Assembly: GCA_910577555.1 (NCBI GenBank)
Contig: CAJTLF010000007.1
Location: forward strand, 32,658-96,657
Length of the DNA stretch: 64,000 nucleotides
Reading direction: 5' to 3'
Origin: an uncultured Christensenella sp.
GTDB taxonomy: Bacteria > Bacillota > Clostridia > Christensenellales > Borkfalkiaceae
Shown here: one piece after another, positions 23,949-32,315 of the stretch
Layout of the letters: each line of letters starts with the position of its first letter
Position numbering within the stretch: position 1 is the first letter of the stretch
Notes under the pieces: generated by a model
Told to the model about the DNA's origin: nothing
The model's database searches: none
Seen by the model: the letters and a program-made list of their open reading frames with translations, nothing else
Made by a program: the position numbers and the translations under genes

Positions 23949-26258
23949 ATGGCAAGGAACGTGCCTGAAGACTTTTTCGTATTGGCTTTGCGCGGCAGAG
24001 TTATTTTTCCCGATACTACGGTTAGTCTTGACGTGGGCAGAATACAGTCGCTCACTTCCATAAAAAACGCCGCAGACCGCGATTCTACGCTTTTTGCCGT
24101 AGCGCAAAAGGACGCGGAAACTGCGGATATTACGCCCGAAGGGCTTTACCTTACGGGTACGGTAGTACGCCTTAAACAGGTCACCCGTCTTCCCGGCAGC
24201 AGTATAAGAATTACCGTGCAGGGGCTTTATCGCGCCCGCGCCCGCGTTTACGATTACGACGGTCAGTGCTATACCGCGAAGGTGGACGAGCTTAAGCCCG
24301 TCCGCGGCGAAAGCGAGCTGGAAGAAGCGTATTTCCGTACCGCGAAAGCCGTTATCCGCGACATATCCCTTACCGAATCGAGATTTTCAAAGGACGCCGT
24401 TTCGGCTTTGGAACGCAGCTCCGACCCCGACGAGTTCGTAAATATCGCCGCACACAACTTAAATATGAAGTACGGCAAAAAGCAGGAGCTGTTAGAGCTG
24501 ACGCGTACGGTTGAACGGCTTGAAAAGATGGACAGAATTTTAAACGACGAGCTTGAAATTACCCGTCTTGAAAAGAAGATAAACGCCGCCGTCCGTCAGA
24601 GCATAGATAAAAACCAGAAAGAATATTATCTTCGCGAACAGCTGAAAGCCATTCACGCCGAGCTTGGCGACGACGTGGACGAGCAGGAAGAGCTTGAAAG
24701 AAAGATAAAGGAAAAGCATATGCCCGCGGAAGTGGAAGAAAAGGCGTTGAAAGAGCTTTCGCGCATGGGCAAAATGCAGAGCTCGAGTCCCGAAACAAAC
24801 GTGTTGCGGCTGTATATAGAGTGGCTTTTGGATTTGCCTTGGACGGAAAAGACGGAAGACACGGAAAAGCTTGCGGACGCGGTTAAAATACTCAACGACG
24901 ACCATTACGGGCTTGAAAAGATAAAGGAAAGAATAACCGAATATCTTGCGGTACTCAAGCTTACCGAAGGTATGAACGCGCCTATTTTATGTCTCGTAGG
25001 TCCGCCGGGGGTTGGTAAAACTTCAATCGCGCACTCGGTGGCGCGCGCCTTGGGCAGAAAGTTCGTGAGAATGAGCCTTGGCGGCGTAAAGGACGAGAGC
25101 GAAATCCGCGGACACAGAAAAACGTATATCGGCTCTATGCCCGGTCGCATCATGACGGGTATGAAGCAGGCGGGCTCGGTAAATCCCGTGTTCATTCTCG
25201 ACGAAATAGACAAGCTCTCTTCGGATATGCGCGGCGACCCCGCGAGTGCGCTTTTGGAAGTTCTGGACCCTGCGCAGAACTCTGCTTTCCGTGACAGATA
25301 TATCGAAGTGCCTTACGATTTGAGCAAGGTGTTGTTCATAACCACGGCAAACTCGCTCGATACCATTCCCCGTCCGCTTCTGGACAGAATGGAAGTTATC
25401 GAGCTGAACGGCTACACGCAGGAAGAAAAGCGTGAAATAGCAAAGAGATATCTCGTTCCAAAAAAACGCGCCGCGAACGGGCTTGACGAGAGTAAAGTAA
25501 CTTTTACCGACGACGCGATAGACGAAGTCATTTCGGGCTATACGCTCGAAGCGGGCGTGAGAAATCTCGAAAGAAAGATTGACGCAATCTGCCGCAAGGT
25601 CGCCGTTAAAATAGCAGACGGCAAAAAGACCAAGACGAAGATAACCGCGCAGAGCGTGGAAAGCTATCTCGGTGCGCGCCGTTACGACCGCGATAAGAGC
25701 GTCGGCGCGGACGAGGTGGGTGCGGCTACGGGGCTTGCCTGGACTGCCGTGGGCGGAACTACTCTGACGATAGAAGTTTCCGCAATGCAGGGCAAGGGCG
25801 AAATTACCCTTACGGGCAAGCTTGGCGACGTTATGAAGGAGAGCGCGCGTGCCGCTATAAGCTATATCCGCTCCAACAGCCAAAGCTACGGACTCGACGG
25901 AAAGGTTTTCGAAAACACAGATATCCACGTTCACGTACCCGAAGGCGCGACGCCCAAGGACGGACCGAGCGCGGGCATAACTATGGCTACCGCCATACTT
26001 TCCGCGTTTACCAAAAAACCCGTAAAAAAGACGGTTGCAATGACGGGCGAAATAACTTTGCGCGGCAAGGTTCTTCCCATAGGCGGGTTAAAGGAAAAGG
26101 CTCTCGCCGCTTACAGAGTGGGGGTAAAGGACGTGATTATCCCTGCGGACAACAGCAAGGACTTGGAAGAGATTCCGCAGAATATCCGTTCGCAATTAAA
26201 CTTTATTCCCGTAACCGACGTGGACGCGGTGTTCAGAACGGCTATTATAAATCTTTAA
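23949..26258 (+). CDS. lon: ATP-dependent protease Lon
   Basis: The protein has 769 residues and is a cytosolic homohexamer. The N-terminal substrate-binding domain starts VLALRGRVIFPDTTV. A coiled coil is followed by the AAA+ module with Walker A GPPGVGKT and Walker B VFILDEIDK. The C-terminal protease domain has the Ser-Lys dyad: Ser674 in DGPSAG and Lys717 in GGLKEK, 43 residues apart as in the family. It follows clpX and precedes ysxC, the usual Firmicutes order (lon-ysxC). I see no CIRCE or CtsR operator upstream. Confidence 0.97.
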   Translation: MARNVPEDFFVLALRGRVIFPDTTVSLDVGRIQSLTSIKNAADRDSTLFAVAQKDAETADITPEGLYLTGTVVRLKQVTRLPGSSIRITVQGLYRARARVYDYDGQCYTAKVDELKPVRGESELEEAYFRTAKAVIRDISLTESRFSKDAVSALERSSDPDEFVNIAAHNLNMKYGKKQELLELTRTVERLEKMDRILNDELEITRLEKKINAAVRQSIDKNQKEYYLREQLKAIHAELGDDVDEQEELERKIKEKHMPAEVEEKALKELSRMGKMQSSSPETNVLRLYIEWLLDLPWTEKTEDTEKLADAVKILNDDHYGLEKIKERITEYLAVLKLTEGMNAPILCLVGPPGVGKTSIAHSVARALGRKFVRMSLGGVKDESEIRGHRKTYIGSMPGRIMTGMKQAGSVNPVFILDEIDKLSSDMRGDPASALLEVLDPAQNSAFRDRYIEVPYDLSKVLFITTANSLDTIPRPLLDRMEVIELNGYTQEEKREIAKRYLVPKKRAANGLDESKVTFTDDAIDEVISGYTLEAGVRNLERKIDAICRKVAVKIADGKKTKTKITAQSVESYLGARRYDRDKSVGADEVGAATGLAWTAVGGTTLTIEVSAMQGKGEITLTGKLGDVMKESARAAISYIRSNSQSYGLDGKVFENTDIHVHVPEGATPKDGPSAGITMATAILSAFTKKPVKKTVAMTGEITLRGKVLPIGGLKEKALAAYRVGVKDVIIPADNSKDLEEIPQNIRSQLNFIPVTDVDAVFRTAIINL

Positions 26259-26291
26259 ACACCGTTGCGGTTGGATTACAAGGAAAGAAAA

Positions 26292-26915
26292 ATGGAAAAG
26301 TTGCTTTTAAGCGTACCCGAAGCCGAGTTTATAACGAGTGCGGCGGCTAAGGAACAGTTTATAAAATCGGATAAACCCATAATCGCAATCTGCGGCAAGT
26401 CCAACGTGGGCAAGTCAAGCTTTATAAATATGGTTACCAACCGCAAAAAGCTTGCCAAAGTATCCAAAGACCCCGGTCGGACGCGGCTTGTGAACTATTT
26501 CGACTGCGGCAGGTTTATTCTGGCGGATTTGCCGGGGTACGGCTTTGCGCGGGTTTCGCACGGCGAAAAATTGAAGTGGGCGCGGCTTTTGGACGACTTT
26601 TTCTCGGATAAAAACAATTGCGTGCACGTATTCGCGCTTGCCGATATCCGCCACGAACCCACCGCGGACGATAAGCAGATGATTGAATATTTATATTACC
26701 ATTTAATCCCGTTTACGGTTATCGCCACCAAAGCCGACAAACTTTCGCGCGCCCAACAAAATAAGGGCGTAAACGCGGTTGCCGCGGCTTACAAGTGCGG
26801 CGCGGGAAACGTGATAGCTACTTCCGCACAGACGCGGCAGGGGCTTGATAAAACGCTCGAAAGAATTGCAGCAATAATAGAAAATACGAAAGTCGACGGT
26901 GAGCAGGATGCCTGA
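26292..26915 (+). CDS. ysxC: Ribosome biogenesis GTPase YsxC/EngB
   Basis: The protein has 207 residues from the ATG at 26292, chosen because AGGAAAG lies eight bases upstream; an in-frame TTG at 26265 would add nine residues without a ribosome site. It is an essential GTPase for 50S assembly. G1 is GKSNVGKSS, followed by the G2 region DPGRTRLVNYF, G3 DLPGYGFA and G4 TKADK. It starts 33 bases after lon. Confidence 0.96.
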   Translation: MEKLLLSVPEAEFITSAAAKEQFIKSDKPIIAICGKSNVGKSSFINMVTNRKKLAKVSKDPGRTRLVNYFDCGRFILADLPGYGFARVSHGEKLKWARLLDDFFSDKNNCVHVFALADIRHEPTADDKQMIEYLYYHLIPFTVIATKADKLSRAQQNKGVNAVAAAYKCGAGNVIATSAQTRQGLDKTLERIAAIIENTKVDGEQDA

Positions 26916-27630
26916 ATTTTTACAATCGCCCGCAGGCAGGGCGGTTATATGCGTTGCCGTAGCCGTGCTTGCGATACTTATAATAGAATTGAATTACCGC
27001 TGGTTTTTCAAAACCGTTTTCGACGCGATATTCGCGTTTATAGCTATACTTATTTGCTCGCCCGTAATTGCGGTCTGCGCGGTTGTTTCAAAGTGTCGCG
27101 CGGGGAGCGTGCTTGAAAAAATTCCCTATCTCGGTAAGGGCGGCAGGATAATTTATCTCACTTCGCTTGCGGGAGTGTGCGGCGCATTAAAAAATCTGCC
27201 GCGGCTTTTCGACGTGCTCACGGGAAAAATGAGCTTCGTGGGCGTAATTCCTTTGGGCATAGGCGACGGGGCTCTGATTGACGACGATGCAATGTCCCGT
27301 TTTAACGCCAAACCGGGAATTTGCTGTCATCTTGCGCTCAACTCTTACGAAGGTCTGGCTTACGAACAGATATTTTCTTTGGACGCGCGTTACGCGCGAA
27401 GAAGGGAGCTTTTTACCGATATCGTCATAGTTTTGAAATGCGCGGTATTAGGCGTGCGCGGCGAAAACCGTGAGTATCTCGGCGAAGCCAAAGACAAGTC
27501 TTACGCTCAGGTGCTTACAGAACGCGGAGTAATCACGCAGGAGCAGGCGGACGCCGCGCTTAAGGCGGCAAACGATTTAATTTTAAAGGAAGCCGAACGC
27601 AGAACGATAAAGGAAGATTTCGAAAGATAA
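26908..27630 (+). CDS. Degenerate polyprenyl-phosphate sugar transferase-like membrane protein
   Basis: The protein has 240 residues from ATG 26908, which overlaps ysxC by eight bases; a GTG at 26899 is the alternative. The N-terminus has one long hydrophobic segment, then RWFFKTVFDAIFAFIAIL and an SPVIA break typical of monotopic phosphoglycosyl transferases (Bac_transf family). The family body is recognisable: YLGKGGRIIYLTSL, NLPRLFDVLTGKMSFVG and RFNAKPGICCHLALN, then a C-terminal LFTDIVIVLK helix. However, the catalytic Asp-Glu of the DELPQ motif is replaced by Lys-Asn (ALKNLPRL), and the VGPRPE loop reads VGVIPLG. So it is probably not an active transferase. The last 50 residues are charged and helical. 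Confidence 0.65.
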   Translation: MPEFLQSPAGRAVICVAVAVLAILIIELNYRWFFKTVFDAIFAFIAILICSPVIAVCAVVSKCRAGSVLEKIPYLGKGGRIIYLTSLAGVCGALKNLPRLFDVLTGKMSFVGVIPLGIGDGALIDDDAMSRFNAKPGICCHLALNSYEGLAYEQIFSLDARYARRRELFTDIVIVLKCAVLGVRGENREYLGEAKDKSYAQVLTERGVITQEQADAALKAANDLILKEAERRTIKEDFER

Positions 27631-27691
27631 GCGGAAAACTTTTCCGCATAAACCTTTCACTATTGCAAATACTGTTTTTAAGGAGATAAAA

Positions 27692-27946
27692 ATGGTTATT
27701 GCAAATATCATATCTTACGTACTTGCGCTCGTCGGCGCGCTCAACTGGGGACTTTACGGGATTTTCAATTTTAATCTCGTAGGTTGGATTTTTCAGGGCG
27801 ACCGCTCGGTAGGCGCGATAATAGTTTACGTACTCGTTGCGCTCGCGGCTATATGGCTTATCATTTCGCCCATAATTTCTTACGGCGTTTTAAAGCTCGG
27901 GTCCGACGTATCCGTTAAACGCGAGAGCGCGGAACAGGGCAACTAA
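27692..27946 (+). CDS. DUF378 family small membrane protein
   Basis: The protein has 84 residues with two membrane helices. The signature ALVGALNWGLYGIFNFNLVG is diagnostic of DUF378 (YuzA-like). Function unknown. It has its own strong ribosome site (AAGGAG) 60 bases after the preceding gene and ends before a terminator. Confidence 0.9.
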   Translation: MVIANIISYVLALVGALNWGLYGIFNFNLVGWIFQGDRSVGAIIVYVLVALAAIWLIISPIISYGVLKLGSDVSVKRESAEQGN

Positions 27947-27963
27947 TACTCAATTACGAAAAG

Positions 27964-27988
27964 CGCGGAAGTATATCCGCGTTTTTTT
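27964..27988 (+). terminator. Terminator after the DUF378 gene
   Basis: CGCGGA stem, AGTATA loop, TCCGCG, then seven T. Confidence 0.8.
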
Positions 27989-28000
27989 GCGTGCACGGTA

Positions 28001-28029
28001 TTGCAATTGCACGCGATATATGTTATAAT
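28001..28029 (+). promoter_or_regulatory. Promoter of the hydrolase/ATP-grasp operon
   Basis: TTGCAA (28001-28006), 17 bases, TATAAT (28024-28029). The ribosome site AAAGGAG is 8 bases before ATG 28074. Confidence 0.7.
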
Positions 28030-28073
28030 TAACGATATTTAAAAGGCTTTTATTATCCGAAAGGAGTTTTATT

Positions 28074-29222
28074 ATGAGCAAGTGGCTCACGGTATGGGGC
28101 AACGCGACTTCGGTTGCCGACCGTAAACCCGAAAACTACGCGAAAGATATAACCTTGCGCTATCCTTTAACCTGTGCGCTTGGCGGCGACAAAGTCCGCC
28201 TGCACTTCTCCAACTTCTGCGGTACCGAGCCCGTCACGCTCACGCAGGTTACTATAGCTCCCGCTTTATCCGACAGGGAAATTAATTTAAAGGATGCGGC
28301 GCTCGTAACCTTTAACGGCGCGGAGAGCGTAACGATAGGCGCGGGCGAAGAAATTTTTTCGGACGAGATAAATTTCCGCGTTAAACCGCGCGGCAAGGTT
28401 TCGGTAAGCATTTATCTGGGCGGCTTTACTTTGATGCGCTCCGCGGTAGTTGTAAAAGGTCCGCTTTCAAAGGGCTTTTTCTCCGTGGGAAACCAGTCGC
28501 TCGCTTCCGTTTTGCCGCTTGAACGGACGCGCACTACGGATACTTTTTATTTTTTAACGGGCTTGGACGTGCTTTGCGATAACGACGACGCGCGTACCGT
28601 TATATTGTACGGGGATTCCATAACCGCCCAAAGCTGGGCGGACTATCTCTCGCTGAAGAGTATGGACGACCCCTATAACAGAACGGCTGTTATAAGGCGT
28701 GCGGCAAGCGGCACGCGCATTTTAAGGGAGTATACCTGCCTTACTTACGAAAGCTACGGCTTGTGCGGCAAGAACCGTTTTCTGCGTGAAATATCCACCG
28801 TGAGCGGCGCGGACACCGTCGTTATACAGCAGGGCATAAACGATATTATCCACCCCGTCGGCACGGATATTAATCCTTTCAGACCTATGTCCGATTTGCC
28901 CACGGTCGAAGAGCTTTACGCGGGGCTTGAATTTTACGCGGAAACTGCGCAAAAGCTAAATCTTAAAGTTATGCTCGGCACGCTGTTGCCAGTTTACGGC
29001 TGGCGCACTTACGCGCCCTTCCGCGAAGAAATGCGCAACGCGTTTAACGAGCTTATCCGCAATAACGGCAGGTACGAAGTTATAGATTTCGATAAGGCTT
29101 TGCGCGATAACCGCAATATTGCCGCTTTTGCCGAAGAATACGACAGCGGCGACCATTTGCACCCGAGCGAAAAGGGATATGAAAAAATGGCGGAAGTCGC
29201 TTTTAAAAAGATTGATAATTAA
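28074..29222 (+). CDS. SGNH/GDSL-family hydrolase with N-terminal beta domain
   Basis: The protein has 382 residues and no signal peptide. The N-terminal about 165 residues are a beta-rich domain that starts WLTVWGNATS. The SGNH esterase domain follows: nucleophile Ser182 in YGDSITAQS, block III GIND (254-257), and the DHLHP motif with Asp360 and His363. The family includes carbohydrate esterases and lipases. The N-terminal domain resembles those seen in deacetylase-like SGNH enzymes that act on sugars. It is the first gene of a four-gene unit with two more esterase-type proteins. Confidence 0.88.
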   Translation: MSKWLTVWGNATSVADRKPENYAKDITLRYPLTCALGGDKVRLHFSNFCGTEPVTLTQVTIAPALSDREINLKDAALVTFNGAESVTIGAGEEIFSDEINFRVKPRGKVSVSIYLGGFTLMRSAVVVKGPLSKGFFSVGNQSLASVLPLERTRTTDTFYFLTGLDVLCDNDDARTVILYGDSITAQSWADYLSLKSMDDPYNRTAVIRRAASGTRILREYTCLTYESYGLCGKNRFLREISTVSGADTVVIQQGINDIIHPVGTDINPFRPMSDLPTVEELYAGLEFYAETAQKLNLKVMLGTLLPVYGWRTYAPFREEMRNAFNELIRNNGRYEVIDFDKALRDNRNIAAFAEEYDSGDHLHPSEKGYEKMAEVAFKKIDN

Positions 29223-29231
29223 GGGGATTTT

Positions 29232-30161
29232 ATGGAAGATTTGTTTTATCCGTCGTCGGACGGCGAAAATACTATACACGCGTGCATTTGGGAGCCTGTC
29301 GGCAAGGCAAAGGGCGTGGTGCAGATAATTCACGGAATGTGCGAGTACGCGCAAAGGTATTCGCCTTTTGCGGAATTTTTGGCGGCGAACGGGTATATCG
29401 TCTGCGCGGAAGACCATCTCGGACACGGCAGGTCGGTAAAATCTGAAGAAGATTTGGGCTATTTTAACGCGGCGGCAGATTATAAAATCGTGGTCGAAGA
29501 TATCCATAAGTTAAAACGGACGGTAAGCGAAAGAACGGGCGACTTGCCCTGGTTCGTTCTCGGTCATTCTATGGGCTCGTTTTTCTGCCGCGTGTATATT
29601 TCACTTTACGGCGAAGAGTTCGGTGGAGCGGTGATAATGGGTAGCGGCTTTAAAGATAAGCTCACTATAAACACGGCTCTGTTTGCCGTCAAAGCGAACG
29701 CGCTCTTTTGCGGCTGGCGCAACAGAAGTAAACTCATAAAAAATCTTGCCTTCGGTTCATACAACAAAAAATTCAAGCCCAACCGTACTGAAAACGACTG
29801 GCTTTCCAAAAACCCCGACAACGTGGACGCCTACGAAAATGACGGACTTTGCGGATTTTCTTTCACGAATAACGGTTACTTCGTTTTGTTTTCGGTAATT
29901 AAAAAGGCTTGCTCCAAAAATACTATTTCGGCAGTTCCCAAAAATCTGCCCGTTTACTTCGTAGCGGGTGAAAAAGACCCCGTGGGCGATTACGGTAATG
30001 GCGTTATAAAGGCGGTAAACAAGTTCCACGGAGCGGGAATAAAGGACGTCTCGGTAACTCTTTACGACGATTGCCGTCACGAAATTTTGAACGACGACTG
30101 TAAGGGGCGCGTACAAAACGACGTGCTTGAATTTTTTAACGGCTGTTTAAGCGTGGATTAA
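29232..30161 (+). CDS. Alpha/beta hydrolase, lysophospholipase/monoglyceride lipase type
   Basis: The protein has 309 residues and is cytoplasmic. The oxyanion region is IHGMCEYAQRYSPFAEFL; ADHLGHGRS is replaced here by AEDHLGHGRS, a hallmark of monoglyceride lipase-like hydrolases. The nucleophile is Ser113 in LGHSMGS. The acid and base are in GEKDPVG and CRHEILND. It starts nine bases after the SGNH gene and ends directly against the next gene. Confidence 0.9.
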   Translation: MEDLFYPSSDGENTIHACIWEPVGKAKGVVQIIHGMCEYAQRYSPFAEFLAANGYIVCAEDHLGHGRSVKSEEDLGYFNAAADYKIVVEDIHKLKRTVSERTGDLPWFVLGHSMGSFFCRVYISLYGEEFGGAVIMGSGFKDKLTINTALFAVKANALFCGWRNRSKLIKNLAFGSYNKKFKPNRTENDWLSKNPDNVDAYENDGLCGFSFTNNGYFVLFSVIKKACSKNTISAVPKNLPVYFVAGEKDPVGDYGNGVIKAVNKFHGAGIKDVSVTLYDDCRHEILNDDCKGRVQNDVLEFFNGCLSVD

Positions 30162-30914
30162 ATGGTAAAGGAATTTCAGGTTACCCTTCCGTTTTCAACG
30201 GGCGACGAGCCGCGTTCGGCTTTCGTATATCTTCCGCGCGGATACGGGAAGAACAAGTCTGCGCGTTATCCCGTAATTTATATGTTCGACGGGCATAATC
30301 TTTTCGACGACGGGCGGGCCGCTTTCGGTAAGAGCTGGGGGCTTGCGGACTTTCTCGACGGGCAGAATATAAAAGTGATTATCGCTGCGGTAGAGTGCAA
30401 TCATTCGGGTAACGGTCGTCTTGAAGAATATTCGCCCGTAAATTTCAGGTATGACGGCGAAAAAATCAAGGGCAGGGGCGACGCCTATATGCAGTGGCTC
30501 GTCAACTCGTTCAAGCCGATGATAGACGAAAATTACAGAACTTTATCAGACCGCGGGCATACCGCGGTTTGCGGAAGCTCGATGGGCGGATTGATGTCGC
30601 TTTACGCACTTGCCCGTTACGGGGAATACTTTTCAAAGGGCGGTGCGCTCTCGCCAAGCCTTTGGGTGTGCGGCGGAGTACCCGATTTCGTTAAGAAAAG
30701 TTCGTTCAAGGGTGTTACGCTCTATACGGATTACGGCAGTAAAGAATTTTCAAACCATAAAAATATGCGCGCCATATTCGCGGCTACGGTATCCGCTCTC
30801 ATTGAACGTGGCGCGGCGGTGACGGCAAGGGTCGTTCGCGGCGGCACTCATTGCGAAGAGTGCTGGCAAAAGGCGTTACCCTATCTTTTCGCCGCTTTGT
30901 TTCCGCGCGGCTGA
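30162..30914 (+). CDS. Esterase D-like alpha/beta hydrolase
   Basis: The protein has 250 residues. The fold follows the enterochelin esterase / esterase D family: AFVYLPRGYGKN..YPVIYMFDGHN at the front, nucleophile Ser140 in CGSSMGG, LSPSLWV after it, and catalytic His in RGGTHCEECW near the end. The ATG immediately follows the stop of the previous gene (TAAATG) and has no good ribosome site, so it probably depends on translational coupling. No signal peptide. Confidence 0.88.
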   Translation: MVKEFQVTLPFSTGDEPRSAFVYLPRGYGKNKSARYPVIYMFDGHNLFDDGRAAFGKSWGLADFLDGQNIKVIIAAVECNHSGNGRLEEYSPVNFRYDGEKIKGRGDAYMQWLVNSFKPMIDENYRTLSDRGHTAVCGSSMGGLMSLYALARYGEYFSKGGALSPSLWVCGGVPDFVKKSSFKGVTLYTDYGSKEFSNHKNMRAIFAATVSALIERGAAVTARVVRGGTHCEECWQKALPYLFAALFPRG

Positions 30915-30935
30915 CGCTTTTATTAAGGAGTCAAT

Positions 30936-32117
30936 ATGAAAAACTTTATTTTTATTTCCCCGAATTTCCCCGAAAATTACTGGAAATTCTGTCGCGAGCT
31001 TAAAAACAACGGGTTGAGAGTTCTCGGAATAGGCGACTGCCCTTACGATATGCTTTCGCACAGGCTCAAGGCTTCGCTCGACGAGTATTACAAGGTTTCA
31101 AGCCTTGAAAATTACGACGAAGTTTACCGTGCCGTTGCGTTTTTTGCTTTCAAGTACGGCAGAATAGATTTTCTCGAGAGCAATAACGAGTATTGGCTCG
31201 AGCGTGACGCGCGGTTGCGTACCGATTTCAATATAACTTCCGGTTATCTTTTACGGCAGATGAAAGCCATAAAATATAAATCGGAAATGAAAAAGTACTA
31301 TAAAAAAGCCGGGCTTACCGTTGCGCGTCACTGCCTTGTAAAGTCGCTTAAAGGCTGCAAAAACTTTATAGCAAAAGTCGGCTACCCCGTCATAGTCAAG
31401 CCCGATAACGGCGTGGGTGCGAACGCCACTTATAAACTTAAAAACGACGGCGAGCTTGCGGAATTTATCAAATCAAAACCGCAGGGGTACATAATGGAAG
31501 AGTATATCGACGGCTTGGTAAACTCTTACGACGCTATCGTGGACGGGAACGGCAACCCCGTGTTTGAAACGGGGCTCGTGGAAATGGGTTCGCTTATGGA
31601 CACGGTGAACGAAAACGGCAACAGCCTTTATTATTACGACGGGCAACTCGCCGAAGATATCCGCGCAGCGGGAAGAAAGGCGTTGAAGGCGTTCGGGGTA
31701 AAGAGCAGGTTTATCCATTTCGAATTTTTCAGGCTTTCGTGCGACCAGTTCGTGGGCAGGAAGGGCGAAGTGGTGGCGTTGGAAGTAAATATGCGTCCCG
31801 CGGGCGGAATTTCTCCCGATATGATGAATTACGCCAACAGTACGGACGTTTATAAAATCTGGGCGGATATGATTGCGTTTGATTCCACGCTCGTTCCCGT
31901 AGGCAAAAAGTACTATTGCGCGTACGCGGGCAGACGGGACGGTAAGTCGTTCGCCTATTCCGAACAGTCGGTAATAGACAGATTCGGTAAAAATATGTTA
32001 TTGGTGGAGCGTATTCCGAAAGCTCTTTCGGGGGCTATGGCAGACCTGTGTTTTTTAGCTAATTTCGACACTAAAGAAGAAATGTTTGAGTTTTTCGACT
32101 TTGCAATAAAGGAGTAA
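30936..32117 (+). CDS. ATP-grasp ligase-like protein
   Basis: The protein has 393 residues. An N-terminal Rossmann-like lobe (FIFISPNFPENYWKFCRELK) is followed by an ATP-grasp fold with YPVIVKPDNGVGANATY, the EEYIDGLVNSYDAIVD strand, and the metal-site region EVNMRPAGG. It resembles carbamoyl-phosphate-synthase-like and carboxylate-amine ligases of unknown substrate. These join a carboxylate (via acyl phosphate) to an amine or similar group. It is the last gene of the unit, after three serine hydrolases. Confidence 0.85.
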   Translation: MKNFIFISPNFPENYWKFCRELKNNGLRVLGIGDCPYDMLSHRLKASLDEYYKVSSLENYDEVYRAVAFFAFKYGRIDFLESNNEYWLERDARLRTDFNITSGYLLRQMKAIKYKSEMKKYYKKAGLTVARHCLVKSLKGCKNFIAKVGYPVIVKPDNGVGANATYKLKNDGELAEFIKSKPQGYIMEEYIDGLVNSYDAIVDGNGNPVFETGLVEMGSLMDTVNENGNSLYYYDGQLAEDIRAAGRKALKAFGVKSRFIHFEFFRLSCDQFVGRKGEVVALEVNMRPAGGISPDMMNYANSTDVYKIWADMIAFDSTLVPVGKKYYCAYAGRRDGKSFAYSEQSVIDRFGKNMLLVERIPKALSGAMADLCFLANFDTKEEMFEFFDFAIKE

Positions 32118-32132
32118 CGCTTTGATTTTACA

Positions 32133-32164
32133 CCCCGCCGACTGTTGTCGGCGGGGTATTTTTA
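32133..32164 (+). terminator. Terminator of the hydrolase/ATP-grasp operon
   Basis: A perfect 10-bp stem CCCCGCCGAC with loop TGTT, then TATTTTTA. Confidence 0.9.
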
Positions 32165-32315
32165 TGCGGTTTTCAGCGCGTTTTCATCTTCCCATATTAT
32201 AAATTACAAAATATCGTCGTAATATAAACGCGTAAACAATTTGCGGGCAAACCGTTCTAAAAAAAATTTCTATGCAATAAGTTATTATACACATAGATTT
32301 TGCGGAGGCGGATTA

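Noticed and set aside
25023..25934. 303-residue minus-strand frame inside lon
   Set aside because: Antisense shadow of lon with no domain.
32269..32299. Possible sigma-E promoter for spoIVA (CATAGATT at 32292)
   Set aside because: The -10 fits, but no good -35 is at 14-16 bases; kept only as a remark in the spoIVA entry.
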